Positions 1-9,905 are shown, numbered from the stretch's first letter. The stretch is 64,000 nt of DNA from Sepiola atlantica (GCA_963556195.1 OY744523.1:72499288-72563287), one strand, 5' to 3'. Numbers and translations: made by a program. The notes: generated by a model from the letters alone, not told the origin.

Positions 1-771
1 ACAGCGCCTTTCCCAACCTCATACCCGACCACTCGGTCAAAGGTCGACGTAGATCGAGAGGGGAGTCCATGTTCGTCGCCGAATGCCGAGCCGCACTTAA
101 AGCGTTGCCGGGGTCCAGTGACCTTGCCCGGTCTAGGAAGAGACTATATCGGGATTTAGTGGAGGGGTCCGCTTCGGATCCGCTTGGATTGTCGAGTGAG
201 GAGGCTCGCTCCCAGTGGAGTTAGGCGCCAGGCCAGAGTTATCTTAACAATTTTGAGTATTCTCTGACCTGGCGACTGGTTCGGAATGCACTGCCCCTCT
301 ATGGCAGATTACGCAGCGATGGCATAAGGAACGTTCCCTTATGCCCGCGCTGTGAGGACAATGAGAAAGAAACGGCCGAGCACGCCTTCTTCACTTGCAG
401 CAAAGTTCGTCGTCTCTGGGAGTATGTCAGAGGTAACGGCTCGCATCGACGCCGAGCAGCCGATGGTCCTGGATGTCGCATACGTCATCAACAACGTGGC
501 ACCGCCATGGTCTAGGGAGAAAAGAATGGTTTTTCTGGCGATCCTAGCCACAGCGAGGTTAGTGACGTGGGTTACACGTCTAGATGAGGTTCATGGGGTT
601 GGGTCTGTTTCGGATCGGGATCTGGTTGTTTACTTTAAGCATCAACTTAAAGTGAAAATCAGATGCGATTGGAAACGACTACATCGCATGAATTTCAATA
701 GAAGATGGGTGCGCAACACTAGTTTGTGCATCCGACGAGGGTCCAGGTTTGAATACGTTTTCCCGCCTTAG
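1..771 (+). pseudogene. Copy 0: C-terminal part of LINE ORF2
   Basis: This is the C-terminal end of the Tx1-like LINE ORF2, cut by the window edge. It encodes the region after the RT core, including a Cys/His finger read as CPRCEDNE...AEHAFFTC at about 340-400, and a tail ending in FEYVFPP with a stop at 769-771. The same tail occurs in copies A (to 8097), B (to 13954) and on the minus strand at 64000. A TAG replaces the conserved Trp codon near 222. A frameshift near 430 joins two frames, so the piece is non-functional. Family knowledge: a CCHC-like finger at the end of ORF2 is usual in Tx1/L1 and jockey-type LINEs. Identification is by comparison with copy A and is confident. Confidence 0.85.
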
Positions 772-1566
772 CATGGCGCAGATGGTACTGGGTCCTACGG
801 AACCCAGCCCAGTATAAAACAAAATATTTTTTATTAGCCTAGTTGAACTATAAGCTAGTAGGAATAAATGATGTCCTGTCCCGACTTTGTTTTTGCCGGC
901 ACTAGAGAGTTTCCAAAAGATGCCCACTCCTCATATTTATTTTGTCCCCGGCTGATGAAACCCTTGGCAATATTATCTTGGAAGACGCCATCCATTCCCG
1001 TACCCAGATCCTGATTAATTTATTTTTAGAAGCCCCACTTTATTCCCACTCCCAATTTGGGGTCGACCTGAATGTTTTCGGCCTCGAGCCGGAAAACAGT
1101 GGGCGGTCCAAACTTAGCAAGAGGGTAGGGAGGGTCCTACTAACCACCCCTTATCATTTTATTTGGTTCTTTATTTTTCTTTCTTTTTGGGTGTTTTTAA
1201 TGTGTCATCCCACTCCCACGTTATTGCATGTTTTCATGTATCATTTTGGGGATATTTTAAGTAAGGTTAAGCCATAGAGTGACTGCGAATTTTTTAGTGT
1301 GAATGTCTAGCTTAGGGTAGAGTAGGTTTTTTGTCATTGTGCATTTTGTTCTTTGTCAAATAAAAAATGTCTTTGTTTTGTCTTTTTTGAAAAACTTTTT
1401 GTACAATAAAAAATGTCTTAAAAAGTTGTATTAAATGTCACAATGACCCCCGACCCCACCTCCCCCCTTCCACAGTGGGCTTTTATGCCTAAGGTGGTAT
1501 GCATTCTGGGAATGTAATTTTAACTCTAGGAGTTAATGTTTTCCAGGATGCATCAATCTAAATAAA
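772..1566 (+). mobile_element. Copy 0: LINE 3' UTR
   Basis: Untranslated 3' end of copy 0. It shares with the other copies the segment reading 'gtcctgtccc', the T-rich stretch around 1160-1200 (tttatttggttctttatttt), the 'ccatagagtga' block near 1275, and 'gacccccgacccc' near 1446. It contains a local duplication of 'aataaaaaatgtctt' around 1360-1420. It ends in 'aaataaat', directly against the U2-like leader of copy A. No gene is seen here. Confidence 0.8.
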
Positions 1567-1613
1567 TTCTCAGCCTTTTGGCTAAGATCAAAGTGTAGTA
1601 TCTGTTCTCAGTT
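1567..1613 (+). promoter_or_regulatory. U2 snRNA-like 5' leader of copy A
   Basis: About 47 nt match U2 snRNA from about nt 6 onward: stem-loop I (tctcagccttttggctaag) and the branch-point-recognition region (gtgtagtatctgttct). Differences from canonical U2 are an A for G in the first stem, one extra A in 'gatcaaagtg', and a 3-nt loss in 'ttctcagtt'. The extra A and the 3-nt loss are also in copy B. The first five U2 bases are missing. It could be a captured promoter-proximal segment or a remnant of a U2 target site. Confidence 0.88.
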
Positions 1614-2330
1614 GCGACACTTTCGTTTTCGTCAGTAGACAAGCGACCGGCTACCGGGCGTTTGCCCAGGTTAAAGCCTTCTCACCTACTGATCAGCCCC
1701 CATCTTAGGGCTTTTTGTCACTCCTGCCCCCTCTTGGGGCTTTCTTTCTTGTCGCCCCTCTTGGGAAATTAATTTTTAAATTTCCTTTTTATTTTTGCTC
1801 TGACTGTTGCGTACGACTTAAGGCGACGGTCTCCCTGACTCCGAATTGGCGGGTCGTAGCACAGCAGTCGGACCTGACTCCGATGGAGACCACCCCGGTC
1901 TCACAAACTAGGGATGTCTCCCCGATAGACAGCAGGAGGGGTGTGGCCGCGAAGGGCACCCCTGTGTTCGTGGCCGGTTCAGGGAGTGTTGTGCCGTGTG
2001 ATACTCCAGTCCGGTCGGTGGGTGGCACACCCGAGCGCCCCCCAAGAGGTGTGGCCCCGATGGGCACCTCTGGATCGTTGTCTGGTAGTGCCCTAAGCAC
2101 CAGACCTCGTATGTCTGCCAGTGCAGTCCCCAGCACTGGAGGTAGATCAGGGTCTACCGCCTTAAGCGGTGGCCCTGTTAGTTCTCACACTGCTGTCCCC
2201 GGCAGTGCAGGTGTTGCTAGCTCAACTCTGAGAGGTGATCTGAGTCCGTGGGACACCAGTCTCCCCATCATATATCCTGCCGGACAAACCTCTCGCCGGG
2301 CTTCAACCGTCAGCCCGCCTGCCCACAGGA
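1614..2330 (+). mobile_element. Copy A: 5' UTR and N-terminal ORF1 region
   Basis: After the leader comes a C/T-rich UTR with repeated 'gcccc(t)cttggggctt' blocks (1685-1770). From about 1863 a frame is open to 2446. It encodes a low-complexity Ser/Thr/Pro/Gly-rich segment with motifs such as GGTPERPPRGVAPMGTSG, seen also in copies B and C as GCTPECA...GVAKGTSV. I read this as the poorly conserved N-terminus of ORF1, now out of frame with the core that opens near 2331. No ATG clearly marks the true start. Between 1614 and 1860 I see no coding signal. Confidence 0.55.
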
Positions 2331-3902
2331 GTGAGAAAATCTCAGTCGGTGGAGCTCAACGAGGAAAGAGCCACCGGCCCAGATCAACCGCCACCCCATG
2401 GCGACCGGGACTCTGCTCTGTGCCGCATGAAGGACCTACATTCTGAGCGTTTCGGAGACTCTATCAGCAGAAGCAGCAGCAGCCATTCCAGTATGGAATG
2501 TTTAAATAAAAGTCCGGCAAAAACTGACATGTGGCAGTCCAGGCCGAGGAAGATGGGGGTCGCTACACCAGAAAGAAAGTCTGGGGCAGTTGGCATCGCT
2601 GGAAGGGCTCAGCGAGGGACCAAAGTGGGCACTCCAAAAGTCTCTACACCAGCAGCTTCGCCCAAGGAGTGGACATCCCTTACATCAACCCCAGCTGAGG
2701 AGACAAGTATTTGGCACATCCCTCCAGAGAAAAAAACGCAGAAGCCGACGCAGAAGCCGACGCAGAAGCCGACGCAGATGCCGACGCAGAAGCTGGCCAC
2801 ACCAACACCATCAACATCGTCCAAATTTCCTGCCCTATCACCAAGCAATACTAGCGACAAGTGGGGACCCCAGTTCCAGCGTAGCCCCTCGGAGTACTGT
2901 CGGTTATTCGAAACCACATATAAAGACCTGACCGACGGTAGCTCAATTAGAGCAGCTCCGGGAGCGGTAGACCGGCTAACGAAACGGATTGTCTCGCTAG
3001 TCACCATCGACTCAAAGACAAGGGGGTTGGCTGGGGTCTTGACCGAAAAGATGGCGGACCTTCTTTTTGAACTTAAAGTTCCTGCATCCTATTTATGCAA
3101 AAGAGGGTTCGCCACCTGGAACATCATGGTCCCGACCGAGGAAGACGCAGAGAATGTGGCCAGGGCCGACCTGAGGCATAAAAATCTAATCCTCAGGCCG
3201 GAGTACCTGAGCAGGCGAAGGACAACAGTCACTGTCCTTGGCGTCCCCTGTTTTATTGACTCAGAACATCTTGGTGCTGTAATGAGTCAATATGGGGACG
3301 TCGAAGCCATAATCCTGGTCCGTGGTCCCCGTAACCTTATGGTAGGGGACTACAAACTTAAAATGCGACTGGACCGGGATCGCTTCAACAACATTCCGCC
3401 CCTGCTCAGGTGCGACTCCTGGACCATGTCCATTATTGTAGAGGGCAGGAGGCCACATTGCTGGCACTGCAAACAGAAGGGGCATATGGCTAAGAACTGC
3501 CCCAAAAAGATGCCCGCAAAGAAGACCCCTTCTGTCACAGTCCCGGGAAAAGTTCCAGCGACGCCAGCAGCTCCTCCACCAACGACCGGAGGAGGCTCAG
3601 ATTCCAAAGATGAAGAGGAAGGTTGGAGCAAGGTTGTCAAAAAAGGAGGGCCTTGCTTCAGACCACAGAAGACCTCCTCCAAAACGGTGCAGCGCCCTGA
3701 CGAAGTAGGGATGCAGGGTCCCCAGAGATCATCCAGTAAGGATATGCCCACCAAGGAGCTGCAGCCCTCAACATCTGTCTCGACAGACGAAGCAGCAGGT
3801 CCCCTTGTCAGTAATATCATCCTCAGATTCGGAAGGGGAAAAAATGGAAGACGACGCTGGGCCGGCTCTGGTGACAGAGCCAAGACACCAACAGGGAGAT
3901 AA
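2331..3902 (+). pseudogene. Copy A ORF1 core: Gag-like RNA-binding protein
   Basis: A 523-residue open frame that begins at a GTG codon, so its left edge is not a true start. It has a Ser-rich/Lys-rich N-terminal half including four QKPT-type tetrapeptide repeats (about 2740-2790). A conserved middle region contains RRTTVTVLGVPCFIDSEHLG (about 3215-3275). One CCHC zinc knuckle, CWHCKQKGHMAKNC, lies at about 3460-3501, followed by an acidic WSKVV segment. Retrotransposon ORF1 proteins bind element RNA and form the RNP. The frame is lost at 3902. Homologous sequence continues in two other frames, so ORF1 is broken by two indels. Closest relative here is copy B at 9906-11297. Confidence 0.8.
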
Positions 3903-3964
3903 AGAAAGCCACAAGAAGGCGAAGAAAGTTAGAGAGGCTGGGCACCAAACCCCCGCCCCAAGAG

Positions 3965-4657
3965 ATGACTATCTCTTCTGCTCAGCCTCCCGAAACCCCC
4001 AAACCTAAACCAACTACTGAACAGAAATCCCCTTCCCCCACTGAAACTCCCCCAGCTGGCTCCTGCTCTCTGACCCAGAAAATAGAGCTGAAGCCCTCAA
4101 CTCCAAAACCAGAGAAGACGAATAGATCTGCGTCTTCTTCCCCTACAAGAAATAAGAAATCCAAAGGATTCCCATTCCTGCCAGGGGACCTGATATGTGA
4201 TGTTGACATCCAGCATGCTCTTGCCGACCTGAACGCTCGACAGCGTGGTGCCATCCGGCCGCTGCAGCTCCTAACTCAGGCGCAGGGGTCAGATGTTTCA
4301 AATCCAAAGAATTTCCCAAATGCCCCCTTGCTGATAGCCTTCGTGCGTAATGTGAAGGCAGGGCGCACGAAGGCTATGTGGAGAATGCTGGAGGCTGCCA
4401 AGGGGGCTATCCCTGACCTGAGTCTGGTGAAAGAAGGGCACGACTCCCTCGAAGAGTTGAGGGACAAATGCGAAGGGCGGGTCCCCTTATACGTCCACTC
4501 TTCATTTTATAGGGCCCTTAAAATAACCTTCCCTCTGGATGTCGGAGGCATCTCCCGAGACGGCCGTGCGTCGTCTGAATTGCTCACTGGCAATATGGGA
4601 CGTGTCTGCGGCATCCTATCTGAGAAAGATTTCAGGCCGTTGATTGACACTGACTAG
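3965..4657 (+). pseudogene. Copy A ORF1 C-terminal domain
   Basis: The C-terminal part of ORF1, in a different frame from the zinc-knuckle half. After a Pro/Thr/Lys-rich linker comes a folded-looking domain of about 140 residues containing RTKAMWRMLEAAKGAIPDL, RVPLYVHSSF and FPLDVGGISRDGRASSELLT. The same domain occurs in copy B (11468-11893) as RARALWRMLEAGKEAIPGL...FPLDVGGLARDGRISSELLT, and partially in C and D. I do not recognise the fold. Its conservation across copies that vary strongly elsewhere suggests it is essential to ORF1. The stop (4655-4657) is only 4 nt before the ORF2 ATG. Confidence 0.75.
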
Positions 4658-4661
4658 TGTA

Positions 4662-7600
4662 ATGGCCACGAACTTGCTTTTAGTAAGTCTGAACGCGATG
4701 GGCTTGAGATCCTTAAGCAAGGCAGCCCGCATACTGGGGGATCTTAAGTCTTTTGACATAGATGTGGCTGCGGTACAGGAAACTCACTATGTTTTGATTG
4801 AGGATCACCGACTGCTGTCGGAACATTTCAATGTTTTTTCAGCATTCGGTGACCTTCAGGCTCGGGGAGTTTCTCTGTTAGTTAGACGCGCACTGTTGGC
4901 AAGGGTAAACGTTGTTCACGCGGATGCTGATGGCAGACTGGTCGTGGCTGATGTTGCCGTTAACAATGCCAGATTTTGAATCGTCGCGGTTTATGCGCCC
5001 AATACCATTCGGGAGAGGGTTTCCTTTTTCCGGGGGTTGGAGGGGTTCCTCGGTGGTTCAGAGCGGCTAATTTTACTGGGAAGTTGGAATGCCATCCTTG
5101 ATCCCAAGATAGATAAGGTGGGTGGGCCTAGAGGGTCGGATGGGTGTGAGACAAGTCTGTCTGATCTGATGGCACAATGCGATCTGGTCGACAGATTTCG
5201 TGTCGATCACCCGGGGCGGGAGTGGTGGACGTTGCTTTCTAGTAGGCCTTCCGCTCCAAGTACTTACTTGGATCGGTTGTTAGTCAGAAGAGGCAACGTA
5301 GACTATATCTCTTGCTCCACGTTCCATTGGTTAGGCCAGTCTGACCACAAGTTACTTGTGGCCAGTCTGGAATTAGCCCCTAAGACACACAAGGTAGCTG
5401 GTACTGGAAGTTAAATACCTCCTTACTGTAGATACGTGACTTCCGGGAACAGCTATCTCTTATCTTTCAAAAGGGATTAGTGGGGGCGGTAACCGGGAGT
5501 AAGTGGTGGGTTAACGCCAAAGTTGGCATTAGGCGCTTTTCTGTTCAATATAGCCAACGCCTCGCATTAAATCAGGCGGAAGCAGAAAAGCGTTTAGAAA
5601 CTAAGTTGGCCCGGGCGGTGGCTGGGAGGGATTCCCTAGGCATAGAACTAGCTAAGGGGGACCTGAAACGTGCGGCTAACGTACGGTATGAGGGTCGAGT
5701 AGTTAGATCTAGGCTAAATAGAGTGTCCAACGAAGCTGTGAATGTCGACGCTGTTGAGCGTAAAGCTCCACTCTGTCGCAACTCGGTCGGTCTGATTCGT
5801 GAGGTTCAACACCCGGAAGGACACACCCTTGTGTCGACTCGGGAGATTTGCGGAGGGTTTCGTGAACATTTCGTGGATCGTTTCACCCAACTGCCCAGAC
5901 TCCGCGTCGAGGAGTTTGGCGGCTATTTAGCTGGCTCGCCCCGCCTGGAGGCGGCCCGAGCGGCTAGTTGTGATGGGCGCGTTACGGAATGTGAGGTCTT
6001 GGCTGCTCTGAAGCAGGTCGGCTACGAAAAATCTCCGGGACTCAATGGTTTGCCTTATGAATTGTTCTTGAGGCTGTCGCACATCTTCGTACCTATTCTG
6101 GTCAATGTGTTCAATCACTGGTTTGAACAGGGTTCTATCCCCGGTCAAGTCACCAAGGGAGTGATCACATTGCTTCAGAAAAAGGGCACAGATGGTGGGG
6201 GTTTAGATGACTATAGGCCCATACCTCTGTTAAAGACAGACTTAAAAATTTTGGCCAAAGTTCTTGCAAATCGGTTGCAGGTTGTTATCGGTGAATTGGT
6301 CGAACCTGATCAGAACTACGCTGTGAAGGGGAGATCGATTCAGAACAATTTGCATCTGATACGCACGGTCATAGAGGGATTAGAAGACTACACGGAAGCC
6401 GCGCTGATTAATTTAGATCAGTCCAAAGCTTTTGACAGGGTCGACCATCGGTTCCTGGGATCTGTTTTAGAGGCCGCCGGTTTTACACCGGACTTCCGCA
6501 GATGGATCTCCGTTTTGTATCGCGGGCCGACGGCAGTGGTGCAAGTAAACGGGATGCGATCAGAGTCGTTTGCCGTCTCTCGGTCGGTACGTCAGGGATG
6601 TCCGCTGTCTCCCCTGCTTTACGTCTTTGCCTTGGAGCCCTTTCTCCGCAGGCTTTGGATGGGGGAGGCTGGACTGGCCCTACGCGGTATTGCTCTTCCT
6701 GGCGGTGCGCGAGCCAGGGTTTCCGCGTATGCCGATGATGTCACCGTGTCTGTGTCGTGCTTTCGAGACATTATCGCGGTGATTAAGGCACTCAAAAGGT
6801 ACGAAGAAGTTACGGGGGCTGTAGTCAACCTCAGCAAGTCCAATAGCCTAAGGTTGGCTGCCTGGAGTGGCGCGGGTGCTCTCCCGGGCCTTTTCAACTG
6901 GACAGATGGCCCGGTTCGGATCCTCGGCGTATGGTTCGGACCGGGTCTCTAGCTTGATAAGAACTGGTCGGAAGTACAGTCCAAGGTCGAAGCGTCTGTG
7001 AGGATTTGGCTTCGAAGGGGGCTTTCCCTTAAAGGACGAGCTGAGGCGTGCGTTATGTACGTCTTTCCACTCATCCTTTAGCGATTGGCTGTACTACCTC
7101 TGCCTGCGGACCGCCGAGCGGTTTTGACGCGTCTGCTTTTCTCACTTTTGTGGGCAAAGGCGAAGCCGCTAGTCCGTAGACAGGTCTGTACTCAACATCC
7201 TGATGTGGGGGGCTTGGGAATGCCCGACTTGGCGAGCCATTTGAATGCCGAGCGGTTAACATTCCTGAGCCGAACTTTGACAGAGGAGTCTGCGTGGGGC
7301 CCTGTGGTTGAGAACGCTTTTCCCAACCTCATCCCTGACCACTTGGCCGAATGCCGACGTAAGCCAAGGGGTCAATCGCAGTTCCTTAACGAATGCCGAG
7401 CTGCGCTCAGAGTGCTGCCGGGGTCCAGTTACCTCGCCCGGTCTAGGAAAACACTATATCGGGAATTAGTGGTGGGGACCGCTTCGGATCCTCTTGGGGA
7501 GCAACTTGGATTGTCGGAGGAGGAGGATGCTCGCTCTCAGTGGAATTGGACGCCAGGCCGGAGCCATCTCAACAATACTGAGTTCTCTCTGACCTGGCGA

Positions 7601-8097
7601 TTGGTTTGAAATGTGGTACCCCTTAATGGCATACGCTTCAATATTGGTCTTGTTATGGACCCCTTTTGCCCGCGTTGCGAGGACGATGAAATCGAAACGG
7701 CTGAGCACGCCTTTTTCACCTGCTCCAAACTTCGCGAATATTGGACGTATGTCAACGAGGTGACGGCTCGCATCACCCCCGAGCGGGTGATGTGCCTGGA
7801 TTTAGCATCCGTTGTCTTCAACATGGACCCCTTGTGGCCCACGGAGAAACGTATGGTTTTGCTCGCGATTTTAGCCGTAGCTAGACTCATTGTGTATTCT
7901 TCACGATTAGAAATAGGGCGTGGGGGTCGCCGCTTTCTTATCATCATTTGATTTTTTATTTTAAACACCCGCTTTAAATCAAAATCAAATCTGATAGAAA
8001 GAGGTTGCCTACCTCACTATTTAAAATTAGGTGGATACACACCGCTAGTTTATGGGTGTTCACACGGAATAAATTCGAGTTCGTGTTCCCTGCCTAG
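4662..8097 (+). pseudogene. Copy A ORF2: APE endonuclease / reverse transcriptase, inactivated
   Basis: ORF2 starts ATGGCC at 4662. The N-terminal APE-type endonuclease shows LNAMGLRS, VQETHY and SDHKL, but the GDWN motif reads GSWN, losing a catalytic Asp that copy B keeps. RT spans about 5480-6950 with INLDQSKAFDRVDH, VRQGCPLSPLLYVFALEPF and YADD (6728-6739). The C-terminal finger is CPRCEDDE...AEHAFFTC. Breaks: TGA at 4977-4979 (Arg codon in B), a frameshift near 5410, TAG at 6950-6952 (Gln in copy C), TAG at 7079-7081 (Tyr elsewhere), TGA at 7607-7609 (Arg elsewhere), and an indel near 7945. Most stops are explained by single C-to-T changes. It is the only copy retaining the RT core. Confidence 0.88.
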
Positions 8098-8714
8098 GCA
8101 TGGCACACAGCGACCTTAGGTCTCTATTATTGACCCATTTTTTGACTATCCAAACTGTTGGATCAGTCCCTTTTAGCTAGTAGTATAAATGAGCTCTCTG
8201 TCCCCATCTTTATTTTAGGTGTCAGAACTCCTCCAGGATGCCCACTCCCAGATTTACTTTTTATCCCTAACCCGCCCTAATAGTACTTATCCTGGAGGAC
8301 ACCGCACATCTTTTACTAAAAGACAGCGAGCAGTTCATACCTTAGATAGGATGGGGGGATCCTACAACTAACCATAATTAGCATTTTATTTTGTTCTTTA
8401 TTTTTCATCACCCCTTTTCTTTTTATTTATTTTTGGGGGACTTTTTAAGACTTAGTTTTTGTTCTCCCACTCTCATCATTATACACTTGTATATATTTTG
8501 TAAATAAAATACATTTCAAACACCTGGGGATATTTTAAGTAGCTTAAGCCCATAGAGTGAATGTGGTATTGTGGTGATTGAAGCTAGTTTCTAGGGCATA
8601 GACCAGGTGGACGACCCCCGACCCCTACCTCCCCCCCTCATACCCCTTTTTGGCCTTGTGCAACATCATTTCTGTAAATATAGTTGCTGTATTTACTTTT
8701 CTGATAAATAAAAT
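8098..8714 (+). mobile_element. Copy A: LINE 3' UTR
   Basis: Non-coding 3' end of about 615 bp. It contains the T-rich stretch at 8375-8440 and the conserved block 8521-8625 (catagagtgaatgtggtatt ... gacccccgacccc) found in every 3' end of the family. The terminal tail is 'gataaataaaat' at 8703-8714. It is joined without spacer to U2-like nucleotide 1 of copy B. Confidence 0.85.
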
Positions 8715-8766
8715 ATCGCTTCTCGGCCTTTTGGCTAAGATCAAAGTGTAGTATCTGTTCTCAGTT
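8715..8766 (+). promoter_or_regulatory. U2 snRNA-like 5' leader of copy B
   Basis: Starts exactly at U2 nt 1 (atcgcttctcggccttttgg) and continues through the branch-point recognition sequence to 'ttctcagtt'. It differs from canonical U2 only by one extra A (gatcaaagtg) and the absence of 3 nt in 'ttcttatcagtt'. Both differences are shared with copy A. The match stops at about U2 nt 50. The Sm site and 3' stem-loops are absent, so this cannot be a functional U2 gene. Confidence 0.93.
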
Positions 8767-9175
8767 GCTGCACTTTCATTTTACCAAAGACCAGCGTTCT
8801 GCTACCGTGCCACCGGCAAGGTTAAAGCACTTTTTACTTTTGACCAAGCCCCCGCTTGGGGCTTTTGTCACTTTTTTGCCCCCTCTTGGGACTTTTTCTT
8901 ATTTTTTCTTCTTTTCCCTGATTATTGGGCTGACTTAAGCAGCTGGCAGGTTTCGGGGAGACTGACGAACCAGTAAAAAGGTGAAGGTCTCCTCGTCTCC
9001 GAATCGGCGGGTCTAGTCCGACAGTCAGGTTTGTTCGCCCCTCTTGGGCATATAATTATTTTTTCTTTTGTTCCAGCGTCTGTCTGAGGTGCGCACTTAA
9101 GCAGCTGGCAGGTTTCGGGGAGGCTTACGTACCGGTCTTCGGTGACGGTCTCCTCAATTCCGAATTGGCGGGTGT
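8767..9175 (+). repeat. Copy B 5' UTR with duplicated block
   Basis: The UTR holds 'gccccctcttggga'-type blocks as in copy A. A segment beginning 'cttaagcagctggcaggttt' and ending 'ccgaat(c/t)ggcgggt' occurs twice, at about 8934-9010 and 9098-9175, with the same order of motifs (cggggag, ggtctcctc). Copies A and D carry one version (about 1815-1860 and 17850-17935). A tandem duplication of the 5' UTR in one copy is reminiscent of monomeric 5' UTR promoters in other LINEs. No promoter is proven. Confidence 0.7.
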
Positions 9176-9905
9176 CGTGCCTCTTTCAGACCCGTGTTTT
9201 TCGATGGAAGCCAGCCAGGCTTCAAAAGTTCGAGTTGCCACAGACGTGAGCAACAACCAGGGTGTGACCGCCGAGGGCACCCTTTTAGACCTAGTCAGTC
9301 GTACTCCCGAGTACGATCTGATGATGGTGCCCGTGAAGGGGGGTTGCACACCCGAGTGCGCCCCAGTCGCAATGGAGGGGGGTTGCACACCCGAGTGCGC
9401 CCTGGTCGTAGTGGAGGGGGGTTGCACACCCGAGTGCGCCCCGGTCGTAGTGGAGGGGGGTTGCACACCCGAGTGCGCCCCCGTCGTAATGGAGGGGGGT
9501 TGCACACCCGAGTGCACCCCGGTCGTAATGGAGGGGGGTTGCACACCCGAGTTCGCCCCGGTCGTAATGGAGGGGGGGTTGCACACCCGAGTGCGCCTCA
9601 GGAGGTGTTGCCACCAAGGGCACCTCTTTGTCGGGGAGTGTCGCACCGAGCAGCACTCCAGCTCCGTTTCATGTATCGGGAGGTTACACATCCGAGTGTT
9701 CCTCAGATTTCAGTTTCGGGGATTTCCCCGCAGATATCCCCTCAGTACGTGTCATGTTATCCAAAGAGGAGTTTATTACCGGATTCCCAAACACCCTGTT
9801 CGGCAGCTCCCAAAGATCCCAAATTGACAAACGACCTCTTAAGTAGAGCCATTCTCTTGATTTAGAGGTGGCGCAGAGACGCTACAACCCCAAAATTTTT
9901 CTAGG
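9176..9905 (+). pseudogene. Copy B ORF1 N-terminal region with Cys-rich repeats
   Basis: The N-terminal part of ORF1. A frame from about 9165 to 9827 encodes a Cys/Pro-rich tandem array (consensus EGGCTPECAPVVM). Further on, in another frame, are the conserved pieces EFITGFPNTLFGSSQRS and, after a stop, SHSLDLEVAQ. Copy C shows the same pieces joined in one frame (GFFAGFENTSFE ... RHSLDLEVAQK, about 14750-14845). At least two indels therefore break this region in copy B. The true initiator is not evident. Confidence 0.55.
9340..9600 (+). repeat. 39-bp minisatellite in ORF1, seven units
   Basis: Seven near-identical 39-bp units with the core 'ggttgcacacccgagtgcgc'. The period is a multiple of three, so each unit encodes 13 residues (GGCTPECAPVVMEG-like). 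Single units exist at the corresponding place in copies C (about 14460) and D (about 18180). Units differ by one to three substitutions, so expansion is recent relative to the other copies. Confidence 0.92.

Larger units (their letters stand above)
1567..8714 (+). mobile_element. Copy A: near full-length Tx1-like non-LTR retrotransposon
   Basis: The most complete LINE in the window: U2-like leader, 5' UTR, ORF1 (with frameshifts), ORF2 (with nonsense codons), and 3' UTR ending in 'gataaataaaat'. Order and motifs (Gag-like zinc knuckle, APE endonuclease, RT with VRQGCPLSPLLY and YADD, terminal Cys/His finger) fit the Tx1 clade. Known Tx1-clade members include site-specific elements, one of which (Keno) targets U2 snRNA genes. 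The clade call is by eye. Several premature stops make it inactive. Head-to-tail neighbours are copy 0 upstream and copy B downstream. Confidence 0.85.

Noticed and set aside
1567..1613. Functional U2 snRNA genes at 1567 and 8715
   Set aside because: Only the first about 50 nt are present, with an extra base and a small deletion. Sm site and 3' stem-loops are absent and LINE 5' UTR follows.
3805..3970. Programmed frameshift within LINE ORF1, since in both A and B the C-terminal domain is in a different frame
   Set aside because: The shift points do not correspond. Copy A needs two separate shifts (near 3800-3900 and 3900-3965) while copy B shifts after 11297, and no common slippery site or structure is seen. 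Independent indels are simpler.
4977..4979. Reassigned or read-through stop codons in ORF2 of copy A
   Set aside because: Both TGA and TAG occur, sister copies have sense codons at the same places, and pol of the intact element and the transposase-like gene use normal stops. This is point decay.
9340..9600. CRISPR-like regularly spaced repeats
   Set aside because: The whole 39-bp unit is repeated with no unique spacers, and the context is a eukaryotic retroelement ORF.
9125..9691. Minus-strand proteins over the minisatellite
   Set aside because: The 39-bp unit has no stop in several frames on both strands, giving artefactual open frames. The plus-strand reading agrees with ORF1 of other copies.
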